Positions 40,272-48,894 of a stretch of DNA of 64,000 nucleotides are shown piece after piece. Under the pieces are notes generated by a model, which was not told the origin of the DNA, made no database searches, and was given only the letters and a program-made list of their open reading frames with translations. Each line of letters opens with the position of its first letter. Positions within the stretch are counted from its first letter, which is position 1. The translations under genes were made by a program, and so were the position numbers. This DNA comes from Planctomycetota bacterium. GTDB lineage: Bacteria > Planctomycetota > UBA8742 > UBA2392. The stretch spans positions 992,001-1,056,000 of the forward strand of contig JADKGX010000001.1 in NCBI GenBank assembly GCA_016722065.1, written 5' to 3'.

Positions 40272-41421
40272 AACCGGCGGCACCGCCGGCAGCGTGGCGA
40301 TTGACGACGAGGGCTTCATCTATGTCGCCGGCCTGACCAGCGACAGCAAGTCCAACAGCAACTTTGCCGCGCTGATTCTGAAGCTGAACCCCGCCGACGG
40401 CACCACCGTGTGGGAGAAACTGTGGCGCCCGGACTGGCCCAAGAACCTGCTGGCACTTCACAGCGCAGAAGCCTATGCCCTGGACGTGCGCGGGGGCCGC
40501 GTGTTCATTACGGGTGTCAATGCCGGTAACGCCGAAGTGCTGTTGCTGGCCCTGAACGCCAAGGATGGCGCCGTGGCCTGGCAGACCAGCCTGGACATCA
40601 CCCCCGGCACCACCGACCGCGGCTATGCCATCAAGGCCGGGGCGGATGGATCGCTGGTAGTTGCCGGGCTGGCCGCCGACCGGGCGTTTCTTGCCAAAAT
40701 CAGCGGCGGCAACAGCGACACGCCGAAGCTGGCCTGGGCCAAACGAGTCGATCTGGGGCGCGGCAGCAGCCTCAACGCGATTGACCTCGACGAACAGGGT
40801 AACATTTATGCGGCATGCGACCGGCGCGGGGCAACCACTTTTCTGAGCGCCCTCAAAATCACCGGCGACGGCAACCTGGCCTGGGGCAAGACCTACAAGG
40901 GCACTGCCGGCGACCGCAACAACACCCATGTCGTGAAGCTTCACGGCGACAAGGTTCTCATTGGCGGCCGGCTGGGGGCGCAGGGCTTTGACACCAGCGG
41001 CGGCGATGCACTGGTGCTGGCACTTGGGGCCGACAACGGTGCCGAAATCTGGAGTGCATTCTATTACACCGGCACAGGCCCGGACGAAGCCTGCGAACAC
41101 CGCGTCAAAGCACTGCTTCCGGTTGGCAACGACCTGGTTGTCGTCAGCCAAAGCTACTCCGGCAGCAGAAACGGGGAGCGCTTCTGGGGTTACTGGTACA
41201 ACGGCCCCACGGAACTGGAGGATTTTGCCCCGGCCCTGGAAGCGATTGTGTTGTCCGTAGACTCCCTCAAACCGATTGCCAAGGGTGCCACGGCGGCTGC
41301 CCCGGAAACCCGAGTCGTCGTGGACATCAAGGACAAACTGATGTGGCAGGATGCACGAGGCAAGAAGAGCCAGCCCAGCGATGGCGACATCAGCGTTCAG
41401 CGGCTGACCCTGAACAAGTAG
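40177..41421 (+). CDS. secreted beta-propeller protein, C-terminal part (frameshifted)
   Basis: C-terminal 400 residues of the same protein as 39555-40271. True content begins at about 40213 (ARLWNAGFRDLSP); the apparent TTG start at 40177 has no ribosome-binding site. It contains repeats of the SBBP/beta-propeller kind: GSVAIDDEGFIYVAG, DVRGGRVFITGVN, AIDLDEQGNIYAACD, VVKLHGDKVLIGG, each followed by W-rich strands (VWEKLW, LAWAKR, LAWGKTYKG). It ends in a polar tail before a strong terminator. The whole reconstructed protein would be about 620 residues. Whether the frameshift is real, phase-variable or a sequencing error cannot be told here. Confidence 0.75.
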   Translation: MTRLGPASQAAGARLWNAGFRDLSPDSGQNAETGGTAGSVAIDDEGFIYVAGLTSDSKSNSNFAALILKLNPADGTTVWEKLWRPDWPKNLLALHSAEAYALDVRGGRVFITGVNAGNAEVLLLALNAKDGAVAWQTSLDITPGTTDRGYAIKAGADGSLVVAGLAADRAFLAKISGGNSDTPKLAWAKRVDLGRGSSLNAIDLDEQGNIYAACDRRGATTFLSALKITGDGNLAWGKTYKGTAGDRNNTHVVKLHGDKVLIGGRLGAQGFDTSGGDALVLALGADNGAEIWSAFYYTGTGPDEACEHRVKALLPVGNDLVVVSQSYSGSRNGERFWGYWYNGPTELEDFAPALEAIVLSVDSLKPIAKGATAAAPETRVVVDIKDKLMWQDARGKKSQPSDGDISVQRLTLNK

Positions 41422-41436
41422 TTCCGCACAAAGCGA

Positions 41437-41472
41437 GACGGCCTTCCCGCGGGGGAAGGCCGTCTTTGTTTT
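41437..41472 (+). terminator. terminator after the beta-propeller gene
   Basis: GACGGCCTTCCC (41437-41448) pairs perfectly with GGGAAGGCCGTC (41453-41464), a 12-bp stem, followed by TTTGTTTTC. Confidence 0.85.
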
Positions 41473-41481
41473 CGAAGCTGG

Positions 41482-42435
41482 CTATTTGCGACGCAACACC
41501 AGGTAGCGTTCGCCCAACCAGCCCGGGTTCTGCATTTCGGCGTCGTCGGGGTGGGCAATCGCTTCCAGGCATGCGTGGGTGCTGCCCGCCAGCGCCTGGT
41601 GCACTTCCTGTGGCGTCCATACGCGAAGGGCGTAGGTCTCCTGCAGAAACGAGGGAAAGCCGGGTGCGCCTTCCGTGGTGACAGTGCGGCGAATCAACTG
41701 CGTGCCTTGTTCGGGCCGGTCTTCCATCAACTCATAGCGCACACCGCTGGTGCCGCCCGTGGGCAATGGTCGGCCCTGTTGTTCCCATGTGGTATGTGGC
41801 AGCACGGCCGGCACTTCTTCTCGCAGGTTCACCAGCAGCAGCAGCAGGCCACGCGGATTCAATCGGTCCGCCCAGTGGTCTAATATCCGCGTCAGGCTGG
41901 GCACATCCGGCAGAATCGATGTCACACCACTGACTTCCAGCACCACGTCAAAGGTCTGCTCAATGCGCAGGTCGTACATGTCGCCGTGGCGGGCCTCGCA
42001 GCCGCATGGCCCCAGCGTGGCTTGCACGTAGCGCACCATCGGCTCGCAATAGTCGTTGCCGACAAGCTGGTTGCTGCCGTCGCAAAACGGCCGCAGCCAA
42101 TTGCCCGGCCCGGCGGCCGGGTCCAAAATGCTGTAGGGGCCGGCACCCAGCGCATTGTGCATCAAGGTGCGCACGACTGCCACATCCTGAGCCGACGGCG
42201 TTTTCAGCGCGTCGTACAGGGCCGGAAACCGGTATAGATTCGTCGGGTGGTCGGCGGGGTCCGAACTTGCAGGCTCTTCCGGTTCGCCGGATTCACCCTC
42301 AGTGCTGGCCGCGGCCTCAAGTTGCAGCGGGCCAGACAGGCCCTCTTTGGTCAGGAACACAACAAGCTCCGTTGATCCGCCCACAGGACGCGACGACCGT
42401 TCCGTCCGCACTGCCCCCGTCAGGCACGCTGCCAT
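41482..42435 (-). CDS. class I SAM-dependent methyltransferase
   Basis: A 317-residue protein whose central ~200 residues are a Rossmann-fold methyltransferase: motif I YSILDPAAGPGNWLRPF, followed by LVGNDYCEPMVRYVQATLG, an acidic motif HGDMYDLRIEQTFDVVLEV and LNPRGLLLLLVNLREEV as the post-I/motif III region. An N-terminal extension of about 75 residues is Glu/Ser-rich. Small-molecule or protein substrate unknown. ATG at 42435 used, without a clear ribosome-binding site. It is convergent with the beta-propeller gene and divergent from the Gly-rich lipoprotein; a perfect TTGACA at 42567 lies in the divergent gap but without a good -10. Confidence 0.85.
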   Translation of the reverse strand: MAACLTGAVRTERSSRPVGGSTELVVFLTKEGLSGPLQLEAAASTEGESGEPEEPASSDPADHPTNLYRFPALYDALKTPSAQDVAVVRTLMHNALGAGPYSILDPAAGPGNWLRPFCDGSNQLVGNDYCEPMVRYVQATLGPCGCEARHGDMYDLRIEQTFDVVLEVSGVTSILPDVPSLTRILDHWADRLNPRGLLLLLVNLREEVPAVLPHTTWEQQGRPLPTGGTSGVRYELMEDRPEQGTQLIRRTVTTEGAPGFPSFLQETYALRVWTPQEVHQALAGSTHACLEAIAHPDDAEMQNPGWLGERYLVLRRK

Positions 42436-42666
42436 GGCACGCGCACTGGAATTACACTTGGCGCACGGCCAAAAACGAGGGGCCACTTGCACTTGGCCGC
42501 AGGACCCGCTTCATCAAGCCTTTTTTCGCGCCAGATTTTCCTGTGACCCGAACTGCGCCAAGCCCCTTGACAAAGTCACTGGCGCGGATTCCTGCACAGA
42601 TTGCTAACATGGCCGGCCTGCCCCGACACCACCGGACCCCTTCCGGTTGTCCAACAAGGTTGCGCC

Positions 42667-45321
42667 ATGAAGTCACTGCGCTGGCTTGCCTGGCTGTTGC
42701 CGCTTGTCCTGCTTGCGGCCTGTCACGACGACGACGAACCCACCCCTTCCAGCCGCGCCGAAGTGAGGCCGGAACTCGGGCCCTGGCTGATCCTGACCAG
42801 CGGCGGCAGCGCCGTTTCCCTTGCCGGCCGCAGCGGTGGCAGCGGCGGCGACATACAGTTGACCGTCACCACAGGCCGATTCCAGCGCGACACCGGCGCC
42901 GCCTTTCCATCGCCTCTCAGCAACGCCTTGACTGCTGCGGAACTGGACGGCGGAGTCGTCACCTACGCGGAACTGGTGGCCCTGCAGGCCCCGACGGTCG
43001 TCGGCAGCCAGGCCAGCTTCAACTTTGTCGGGGCGGACTTCTTCCTGCCTGCCGGCGTCGCGCTGGACCTTTTCGACGCCCCCGCCGGCACGATCGACAC
43101 CGTGCAGATCCAGTCCGACGGCATGATCCGGCTGGACGGGCCAAGCCGCACCCGGCGTGCGGGGGCGGACTCCGTCAGCATCATCTATTCCACGGCCACC
43201 GCAGGCGGCGGCATTGTCGCCGTCGGGGCCGACATCGACACGTCGGGCGCGCCGGGTTTTCGCGGCGGCGACGTAAGCCTGACCGCCAACGACAACCTGT
43301 GGCTGCGGGCGCGCGTGCGCACCAGCGGCGGCGCCGCTACCTCAAGCCTGGATGGCGCCGACGGCGGCCTGACAGGAGTCAATTCGCTGGGCGACATGTT
43401 CCTTGCGCCAGGTTCATTGCAAGCCCAGGGCGGCGCGGGCACCGTCAACGGCGGCAACGGCGGCAATGTCACCTGCCTGGCATTGGCCTCATCGGGCGGC
43501 AACTTTGACTGGGGCGTCGACGCGCGCGGCGGAAACACAGAAACCGGCACAGGCGGCACCAGCGGCGATGCCAGCCTGCTGCTGGCCGGCAACATCTACT
43601 GGCAGCAAGCTGTCTACCTGCACGGCGGGACATCCAACTCGGGCAGCGGTGGCGATTCCGGCAATGCCTCGCTTTCCGCCGCGATCTGCCGCGGCATCTT
43701 GTGGGTGTTTGCCGATGCCGGGCGCTCGGCCACGGGCGTCGCGGGCAGCAACAACTCGTGCGTGATCACGGCCACCACCTTTAACCGCATGACGGCCCAG
43801 CTTTGGTCCGCCGGCGCAGCGGGCAGCGTCGCCGGCGACGGCGGCGAACTTCGCATCCAGGCCGGCGGCACAGTTCGCGACAGTCTGTTCGAGGCCCGGG
43901 TTGCCGGCGGGGCCGGCACCACTTCCTCGGGCAACGGTGGCCAGCTGGTGTTGCAGGCCCAGGGCGGCAGCGTGCTTGCCACCAACACGGTGCTGCGGGC
44001 CTACGCCAACGGCGGCAACGGCCCCCTGGCGGGCAACGGCGGCGCGATTGTCGTCGATGGCCAGGGTTCCAACGCCAACATCAACGCAACGGACCTTGTG
44101 CTGCACGGGGATCTCAACGGCGGCAGCGGCGCGTCAGGCGGAAACGGCGGCACCATGCAGGTTCTGGCCCCCGGCGGCAGTTTGGGCCTGCTGCTGGAAG
44201 GCGCCCTCAACGCCGGTGCCAGCACAGGCGCGGGCGCGGCCTTGGGCGGTCAAGTTGAAGTCTCGATCGATTCCGGCGAAATCGACGCCGAGTTGGACCT
44301 GTCAGCCGCCGGCGGCGCGGCCGTGGGCGGCACGGGAGGCACAGGCGGAAGTTTGATTCTGGATGCGGACGCGGCCGTTGCCAGCGGCGGAAGCTGCAGC
44401 GCCAATGGCGAATTCCAGGCCCCGGGCGGCAGTTCCGACACCCAGGGCGGCCTGGGCGGCTATGCATTTCTGGGCGCGGGTTTTCAGGGCGCGCTGGTGC
44501 CTGCCGGCCTGCGGCTGCTGCTGCGTGGCGGTGACAGCCCCGCCGGAAATGGCGGCGACGGCGGCACGGTGCAGCTGTTTTCGATTTTCGACACCTTCCT
44601 TTCCGGCGGTTCCATCGACGTCAGCGGCGGCGCTGGCAGCACGGCTTTTGGCACCGGCAACGGCGGCAACGGCGGGCAGGTGGAGTTCCGCAACGACGAC
44701 GGGTCCATCCAGCTGGCCGGGGCGATTCTGGGCGACGGCGGAACCGGCCGCGGCAGCGGCGGCCAGGGCGGCCAGGTGTCGCTGATCACCGACAACGACA
44801 ACAGCGGCCCCGCCGGCGACATCTTCATTTCCGGCCTGATCTTCTTGCGCGGCGGCAACGGGGTGGGCAGCGGCAACGGCGGCGACGGCGGTGCCATCAG
44901 CGCAAACGCCACGGCCGGCGCCACGGCACTGGATGGCGACATCGACATCTCGGCCAACCTGTCTGCAACCGGCGGCAGCGGCATGGCAGGGGGCAATGGC
45001 GGCACCATCGAACTGGACACCGAAGGCAACCGCGCGCGCGTGGCAGCCATGCTGCTGGCATCGGCCGGTTTCTCGCTTACGGGTGGCGGCACCGGCGGGT
45101 TCATCGGCATTGGTGCCAACGATTCCCCTGCATCTGTGGTGCTGGCAGCCGGCACACGCCTGGCCGCCGACGGCACCGGCAGCGGCGTGGCGGGCTTTAT
45201 CACCCTTGACCCGCTGGGCGCGGCGCCCAACCCAAACCTGGTCATCGACACCGGCGTTGTCCTGAGCACCCGCGACGGCGACGGCACCGACCAGGCCGCC
45301 ACAAACCAGACACTGGATTGA
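42667..45321 (+). CDS. large Gly-rich repeat lipoprotein (parallel beta-helix-like)
   Basis: An 884-residue lipoprotein: MKSLRWLAWLLPLVLLAAC gives a lipobox Cys at residue 19, followed by an acidic DDDEPTP. The mature part is made of many short degenerate repeats with GGNGG, GGSG and GGDGG turns separated by hydrophobic strands (LVLQAQGGSVLATNTVL, LVLHGDLNGGSGASGG), the pattern of a parallel beta-helix or Gly-rich adhesin or surface fibre. It has only two or three Cys and no C-terminal anchor, so it is probably held on the outer membrane by lipid. AAGG 9 bases before the ATG at 42667. Codon use is as biased to GC as the neighbours. Function unknown; adhesion or surface coat is inference. Confidence 0.8.
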   Translation: MKSLRWLAWLLPLVLLAACHDDDEPTPSSRAEVRPELGPWLILTSGGSAVSLAGRSGGSGGDIQLTVTTGRFQRDTGAAFPSPLSNALTAAELDGGVVTYAELVALQAPTVVGSQASFNFVGADFFLPAGVALDLFDAPAGTIDTVQIQSDGMIRLDGPSRTRRAGADSVSIIYSTATAGGGIVAVGADIDTSGAPGFRGGDVSLTANDNLWLRARVRTSGGAATSSLDGADGGLTGVNSLGDMFLAPGSLQAQGGAGTVNGGNGGNVTCLALASSGGNFDWGVDARGGNTETGTGGTSGDASLLLAGNIYWQQAVYLHGGTSNSGSGGDSGNASLSAAICRGILWVFADAGRSATGVAGSNNSCVITATTFNRMTAQLWSAGAAGSVAGDGGELRIQAGGTVRDSLFEARVAGGAGTTSSGNGGQLVLQAQGGSVLATNTVLRAYANGGNGPLAGNGGAIVVDGQGSNANINATDLVLHGDLNGGSGASGGNGGTMQVLAPGGSLGLLLEGALNAGASTGAGAALGGQVEVSIDSGEIDAELDLSAAGGAAVGGTGGTGGSLILDADAAVASGGSCSANGEFQAPGGSSDTQGGLGGYAFLGAGFQGALVPAGLRLLLRGGDSPAGNGGDGGTVQLFSIFDTFLSGGSIDVSGGAGSTAFGTGNGGNGGQVEFRNDDGSIQLAGAILGDGGTGRGSGGQGGQVSLITDNDNSGPAGDIFISGLIFLRGGNGVGSGNGGDGGAISANATAGATALDGDIDISANLSATGGSGMAGGNGGTIELDTEGNRARVAAMLLASAGFSLTGGGTGGFIGIGANDSPASVVLAAGTRLAADGTGSGVAGFITLDPLGAAPNPNLVIDTGVVLSTRDGDGTDQAATNQTLD

Positions 45322-45378
45322 GCAAAGGCCCGGGCTTGTTACCCGCCCCGACCCGGCATATCCTGCCCGCCCTTGATG

Positions 45379-45397
45379 CGCCCCGCACAGCGGGGCG
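45379..45397 (+). other. hairpin before the DUF192 lipoprotein gene
   Basis: CGCCCCGC-ACA-GCGGGGCG, an 8-bp perfect stem 20 bases before the start codon at 45418. It may end transcription of the Gly-rich gene or shape the leader of the next. Confidence 0.5.
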
Positions 45398-45417
45398 TAT
45401 GGCTGTGGAGACAAACC

Positions 45418-47166
45418 ATGCGGCTGTTGAAGTTCGCACCTGTTCTGCTGCTCTTGCTGGCCCTGACCGCCTGCGGCGACAAGACCGAAGACGTTGAGCC
45501 CATGGCCTGGCCGTTTCTTGAAACGCCCACGGCCTTGAGCATCAATGGCCAGTCCTTCAGCGCCTTTGTTGCCAAGACCGAAGCCCACCGCAAACGCGCC
45601 CTGTACGGCCTTGCCATCAAGGAAAAGCAGGCCATTGCCTATCTGTACCCCAAGCTGGACGAAGCGGCAGAAATCAAGTTCCGCAACCTGCCCGATGCCG
45701 CCGACCTGGTGTTCATTGACGCCAAAGGCAAGGCCATCGCCATTGAAAGCGTGCCAGCCTTCAGCACGGGTACCTTCCCCCATGCCTACGCCCACGAAGG
45801 CGCGCGGCTGGTGCTGCAACTGCCTAAGGGCACGGCGGAAAGCCTCAAGATCTCCCGTGGCAGCGACGTAAAGACAGAACCAGACCTGCTGCAGGAAGCC
45901 GAGAAAGCCGAACTGCAACTGGCCCGCATGTACTTTGTCAAAACCGCCCGCGAGGAAGAAAAGCCCAAAGACGCAGCCTATGTCAGCCTGAAGGTGCTGG
46001 CCAAGGCCGACGAATGCGCCCAGGGCCTCAAGAACCGCCCCGAGCTCAAGGACGGCGAAGGTGTGATTTTGCCCGTCAGCGGCATGCACGAGTTCTGGCT
46101 CAAGGGTGTGGAGGGCAAGTGCTGCGCGGCCTATGTGGAACGCAGCCAGACCGGCGGCTATGTGATCAGCGCCATGTATGAAGGCATCGAAGACACCGGC
46201 TCGGGCGACCTTTCACGCCCGCTGTACTATTCACCCGGCACGGCCACCTACCTTGCCATCTGGCGCGGGGCGGACTTCTTTACCAAGAACAGCATTGAGC
46301 GGCGCTCGCACGTTGTGCTGGCTGGCGTCGAAGTCTACAGCGCCGAAAACCCTGACTACGCGGCCCTGGCCGTCAAGTTTGGCGACACACAACTGACCTG
46401 CCGCCTGGCCCGCAACCCCAGCGAGCGCGAAACCGCGCTGATCGACGCCCCCAGCCTGAAAGAGGGCAAGGGCATCGTGATGGCCTGGGACGAACCCGGC
46501 GATGTGAAGATCGAAAGCGCCCCCGCCGGCGCCAACCTGTGGTTCATCAACGACGACGGCGGCAACAAGTACAGCATTGGCGAAAAGGTCAAAGGCACCG
46601 GTACTGAAGTCAAACTGGCCGCCAAATCGCGCTTTGTGCTGGCGGTTCCGGCCGGCTTTGAAGGCAAGGGTGATCTCGACCTGCCCTGGCTGGTTCGCGA
46701 CCTCAAGCCCTGGCTGCCGGCGATTGCGTTTTACAACTCCAAGCAGAAAGACGTGGTCAAGGACCGCTGGCCCACGGCCAAGGACAACCTGCGCAAGCTG
46801 GCCCACGTGGAACTGGCGATCACGGATTCCGAACAGCGCCGAGGCCTGATGTTCCGCACCAGCCTCAAGACCGACCACGGCATGTTGTTCATCTATAAGG
46901 AAGAAGAAGCCAGCCTTAGCTACTGGATGAAGAACTGCAAGATGAACATCTCGATTGCCTTTGTGAACGACCGGGGCGAGATCATCAAGATTCACGCCCA
47001 CATGCTGGCGCCCAAACCCGGCACACCCGACGAACTGCTGGAGAACTACCCCTCGGGCGGGCCAGCCAAGTACGCCATTGAAATGGATGAAGACTGGTTT
47101 GCCAAAAACGGCATCAAGGAAGGCGACCGCGTTTTCATTCCACCTGAATGGACCAGCCTGAAGTAA
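45418..47166 (+). CDS. lipoprotein with four tandem DUF192-like units
   Basis: A 582-residue lipoprotein (lipobox LALTAC, Cys19). The last ~115 residues are a clear DUF192 domain: ELAITDSEQRRGLMFRTSL, GMLFIYKEEEASLSYWMKN, ISIAFVNDRGEIIKIHAHM and KNGIKEGDRVFIP. Three upstream units show the same pattern in decayed form: FSAFVAKTEAHRKRALYGL with DLVFIDAKGKAIAI, VLAKADECAQGLKNRP with AAYVERSQTGGYVISAMYEG, and KFGDTQLTCRLARNPSERETAL with ANLWFINDDGGNKYSI. DUF192 proteins are normally single-domain exported proteins of unknown function, so four copies in one lipoprotein is unusual. GGAG 8 bases before the ATG. Follows the Gly-rich lipoprotein on the same strand. Confidence 0.85.
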   Translation: MRLLKFAPVLLLLLALTACGDKTEDVEPMAWPFLETPTALSINGQSFSAFVAKTEAHRKRALYGLAIKEKQAIAYLYPKLDEAAEIKFRNLPDAADLVFIDAKGKAIAIESVPAFSTGTFPHAYAHEGARLVLQLPKGTAESLKISRGSDVKTEPDLLQEAEKAELQLARMYFVKTAREEEKPKDAAYVSLKVLAKADECAQGLKNRPELKDGEGVILPVSGMHEFWLKGVEGKCCAAYVERSQTGGYVISAMYEGIEDTGSGDLSRPLYYSPGTATYLAIWRGADFFTKNSIERRSHVVLAGVEVYSAENPDYAALAVKFGDTQLTCRLARNPSERETALIDAPSLKEGKGIVMAWDEPGDVKIESAPAGANLWFINDDGGNKYSIGEKVKGTGTEVKLAAKSRFVLAVPAGFEGKGDLDLPWLVRDLKPWLPAIAFYNSKQKDVVKDRWPTAKDNLRKLAHVELAITDSEQRRGLMFRTSLKTDHGMLFIYKEEEASLSYWMKNCKMNISIAFVNDRGEIIKIHAHMLAPKPGTPDELLENYPSGGPAKYAIEMDEDWFAKNGIKEGDRVFIPPEWTSLK

Positions 47167-47185
47167 GCTGGCCAATGCAACCACG

Positions 47186-47217
47186 GGGGCGCGGCGGCTG
47201 GTTCGCCTCGCCCCTTT
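47186..47217 (+). terminator. terminator after the DUF192 gene
   Basis: GGGGCG-C-GGCG (47186-47196) pairs with CGCC-T-CGCCCC (47204-47214), one mismatch, 7-base loop, followed by TTTGCTTTG. Confidence 0.65.
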
Positions 47218-47264
47218 GCTTTGAAGCCCGGAAACTGAACCGGCCCAAACCGCAAGAATAAGCC

Positions 47265-47549
47265 ATGGGATGCCTCTACCTGCTGGTTGCGTTGATTTCT
47301 CCCCGGCTGTTGCTGGGCGGGCTGTGGTTTTTCACCGGCTATGTGCGGCCCGGGGCCTTTCAATCCTTCCTGTGGCCGCTGCTGGGGCTGATCTTCATGC
47401 CCTGGCTGACACTGGGGCTGGTATGGGGCGGCAACGTGGGTTTTGGCCCCTTGCAGATCGCGGCCTGTGTAATCGGCGGCATCATGGACGTAACAGCCCA
47501 CAGCGACGCCGAACGCCGCCGCCGCAGGGCAAACCGTAACAGCAACTGA
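47265..47549 (+). CDS. small membrane protein, unknown
   Basis: A 94-residue protein with two or three membrane segments (LYLLVALISPRLLLGGLWF, FLWPLLGLIFMPWLTLGLVW, LQIAACVIGGIMDV) and a short Arg-rich cytoplasmic end (ERRRRRANRN). The start ATG at 47265 has only weak ribosome-binding support. Not recognised; such small membrane proteins with a basic tail are common in genome annotation without a role. Confidence 0.6.
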   Translation: MGCLYLLVALISPRLLLGGLWFFTGYVRPGAFQSFLWPLLGLIFMPWLTLGLVWGGNVGFGPLQIAACVIGGIMDVTAHSDAERRRRRANRNSN

Positions 47550-47718
47550 CCCTGCAAGGCCGCAGCCCCGACACGACTGGCCAACACCGCAACGGCCCTG
47601 CCGCCAAGGCGCCGCGCAGCATCAAGGACTGCACAAGCACAAAGCCGACCCCAGGCCATGGCCCTGCATGGCGGCCCTGGCGTTCCTTGCGCTAGATCTT
47701 TGCTGGCCAAACCGGCTG

Positions 47719-48273
47719 CTAGGCCGCAATCGGCGTTGCTTCGGCGGGCACTCCCTTCCTTGGTGCGGGTGCGGGCGCGGGTGCGGGGGCCTGTTCGGCA
47801 TCGGCCTGCGGCCCGGAATCGGCTTGGGTGGCTGGTTCTGCTGACTTTGGCGGACAAAGTGAGTCCGCACCGGCGGTCAATTCGGCCATCACCTGGGCGA
47901 CGGCTTCTTTGGCCTCGGCGTAGCATTCGATTTTGAGTTTCTCGCGGCGTTCGATCATTTTTTGCAGGTACATGTCGGTGCGCAGCGCGACGGTAGGAGA
48001 GACCATCCAGCGATGGGCTTCGCTGGATTTTTCGATCACCTCTTTTTGTTCGCGGTCAAACAGTTCCAGGGTGCGTTTCCAGCGCTCAATGCTGGCATCC
48101 AGGAGGTCGCCGTCGCGAAGTTTGTAAATGGCGTCAAAGGCGGCATTGAACCTTTCCAGCGCGACCTTCTCCATTTGCGCCTGCGCAGGCGCGGCCGCCG
48201 GCTGCGCGGGCGGCTTCGGGTGTGCGGGATGCGGCTTGGCGTTTCGTGGCCTGACAGAGTGATAGCGTGACAT
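47719..48273 (-). CDS. hypothetical protein with Pro/Ala-rich ends
   Basis: A 184-residue soluble protein. A Pro/Ala-rich N-terminus (KPPAQPAAAPAQAQ) is followed by a helical core of about 100 residues (FNAAFDAIYKLRDGDLLDAS, LELFDREQKEVIEKSSEAHR, YLQKMIERREKLKIE) and a Pro/Ala-rich C-terminus. No family recognised. GAGG 9 bases before the ATG at 48273. It is bordered upstream by a 0.6-kb repeat-rich gap and is convergent with the small membrane protein gene. Confidence 0.6.
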   Translation of the reverse strand: MSRYHSVRPRNAKPHPAHPKPPAQPAAAPAQAQMEKVALERFNAAFDAIYKLRDGDLLDASIERWKRTLELFDREQKEVIEKSSEAHRWMVSPTVALRTDMYLQKMIERREKLKIECYAEAKEAVAQVMAELTAGADSLCPPKSAEPATQADSGPQADAEQAPAPAPAPAPRKGVPAEATPIAA

Positions 48274-48894
48274 GACCGGTACCTCGTTGATCGGACCAGC
48301 GCAAACAATCGCGCTCGATGCAAAGAGGATACAGAGAGGTGCGACATTCCCGGGGCGCCCCAACCTGGGGGCAGTCCACGGGCGATATGGGGTCCAATGG
48401 GCAGGACTGTGGCCAGCCCCAAACAAGAGCCCGAAGCGCCAGCGAGGGCAGCAGGCAAGCTGCCAGCTCCAATCGCCCGACAACCAGCCGCTCACTCAAG
48501 GCAAGACCAAGCGACGGCAGGCAGGCTGCCTGCTCCACAAACGGCAGCAGCCCGAAGCCTTCAGGCGCGGAGCGCCGCAACCAAGTTAGCCCCCGGCGCA
48601 AGCCGGGGGTTTGCCATTCACACAAGGCCCAAGCCGCGGAGCGGCGACACTCCCAGCCTGTCGCCGCTCCGCGGCTTGAAACAATGGGCGAAACGAAACC
48701 CCCACCTGACGGCGGGGGCTAACCATCTATGCCTGCTCCGCAGGCAGCGGCATAGCAATCGGCACGGCCCCGGCCTTGCGCTCATCACCGTCCAGCCAGG
48801 TGCCATAGGTGATGAAGTAGTTCAGTGATGGTTTCACTGACTAAACCTTGGGGTCTTGTTGTGAGAACTACCCCGTCGCTTCACTTTCGGGCTG
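48274..48894. repeat. repeat-rich intergenic region
   Basis: No gene that I can support. It holds several dispersed palindromic repeats side by side: CCCGAAGCGCCAGCGAGGGC at about 48431-48450; GCAGGCAAGCTGCCAGCTCC at about 48451 and GCAGGCAGGCTGCCTGCTCC at about 48518; CCCCCGGC-GCAA-GCCGGGGG at 48590-48609; a 19-bp perfect palindrome at 48631-48677; and CCCCCACCTGACGGCGGGGG at 48700-48719. The last and the 48590 repeat have an outer GTTAGC or GCTAAC in inverted orientation, so they flank the 19-bp palindrome as an inverted pair. From memory these types are common in planctomycete intergenic DNA. Confidence 0.6.
48631..48677. repeat. 19-bp perfect inverted repeat
   Basis: AAGCCGCGGAGCGGCGACA at 48631-48649 pairs base for base with TGTCGCCGCTCCGCGGCTT at 48659-48677 across a 9-base spacer. 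There is no T-run after it. It is longer than usual terminators and lies between two inverted GTTAGCCCCC repeats. Confidence 0.75.

Noticed and set aside
42567..42609. Promoter from a perfect TTGACA at 42567 and TAACAT at 42604
   Set aside because: The spacer is 31 bases, too long, and no acceptable -10 lies at 16-18 bases.
42006..43508. 500-codon open frame overlapping the methyltransferase and Gly-rich genes
   Set aside because: Arg/Pro-rich, no motifs, and overlaps two better-supported genes on both strands.
44302..46089. 595-codon minus-strand frame opposite the Gly-rich and DUF192 genes
   Set aside because: Ala/Gly/His-rich antisense shadow of a GC-rich repeat gene; no start signal and no recognised domain.
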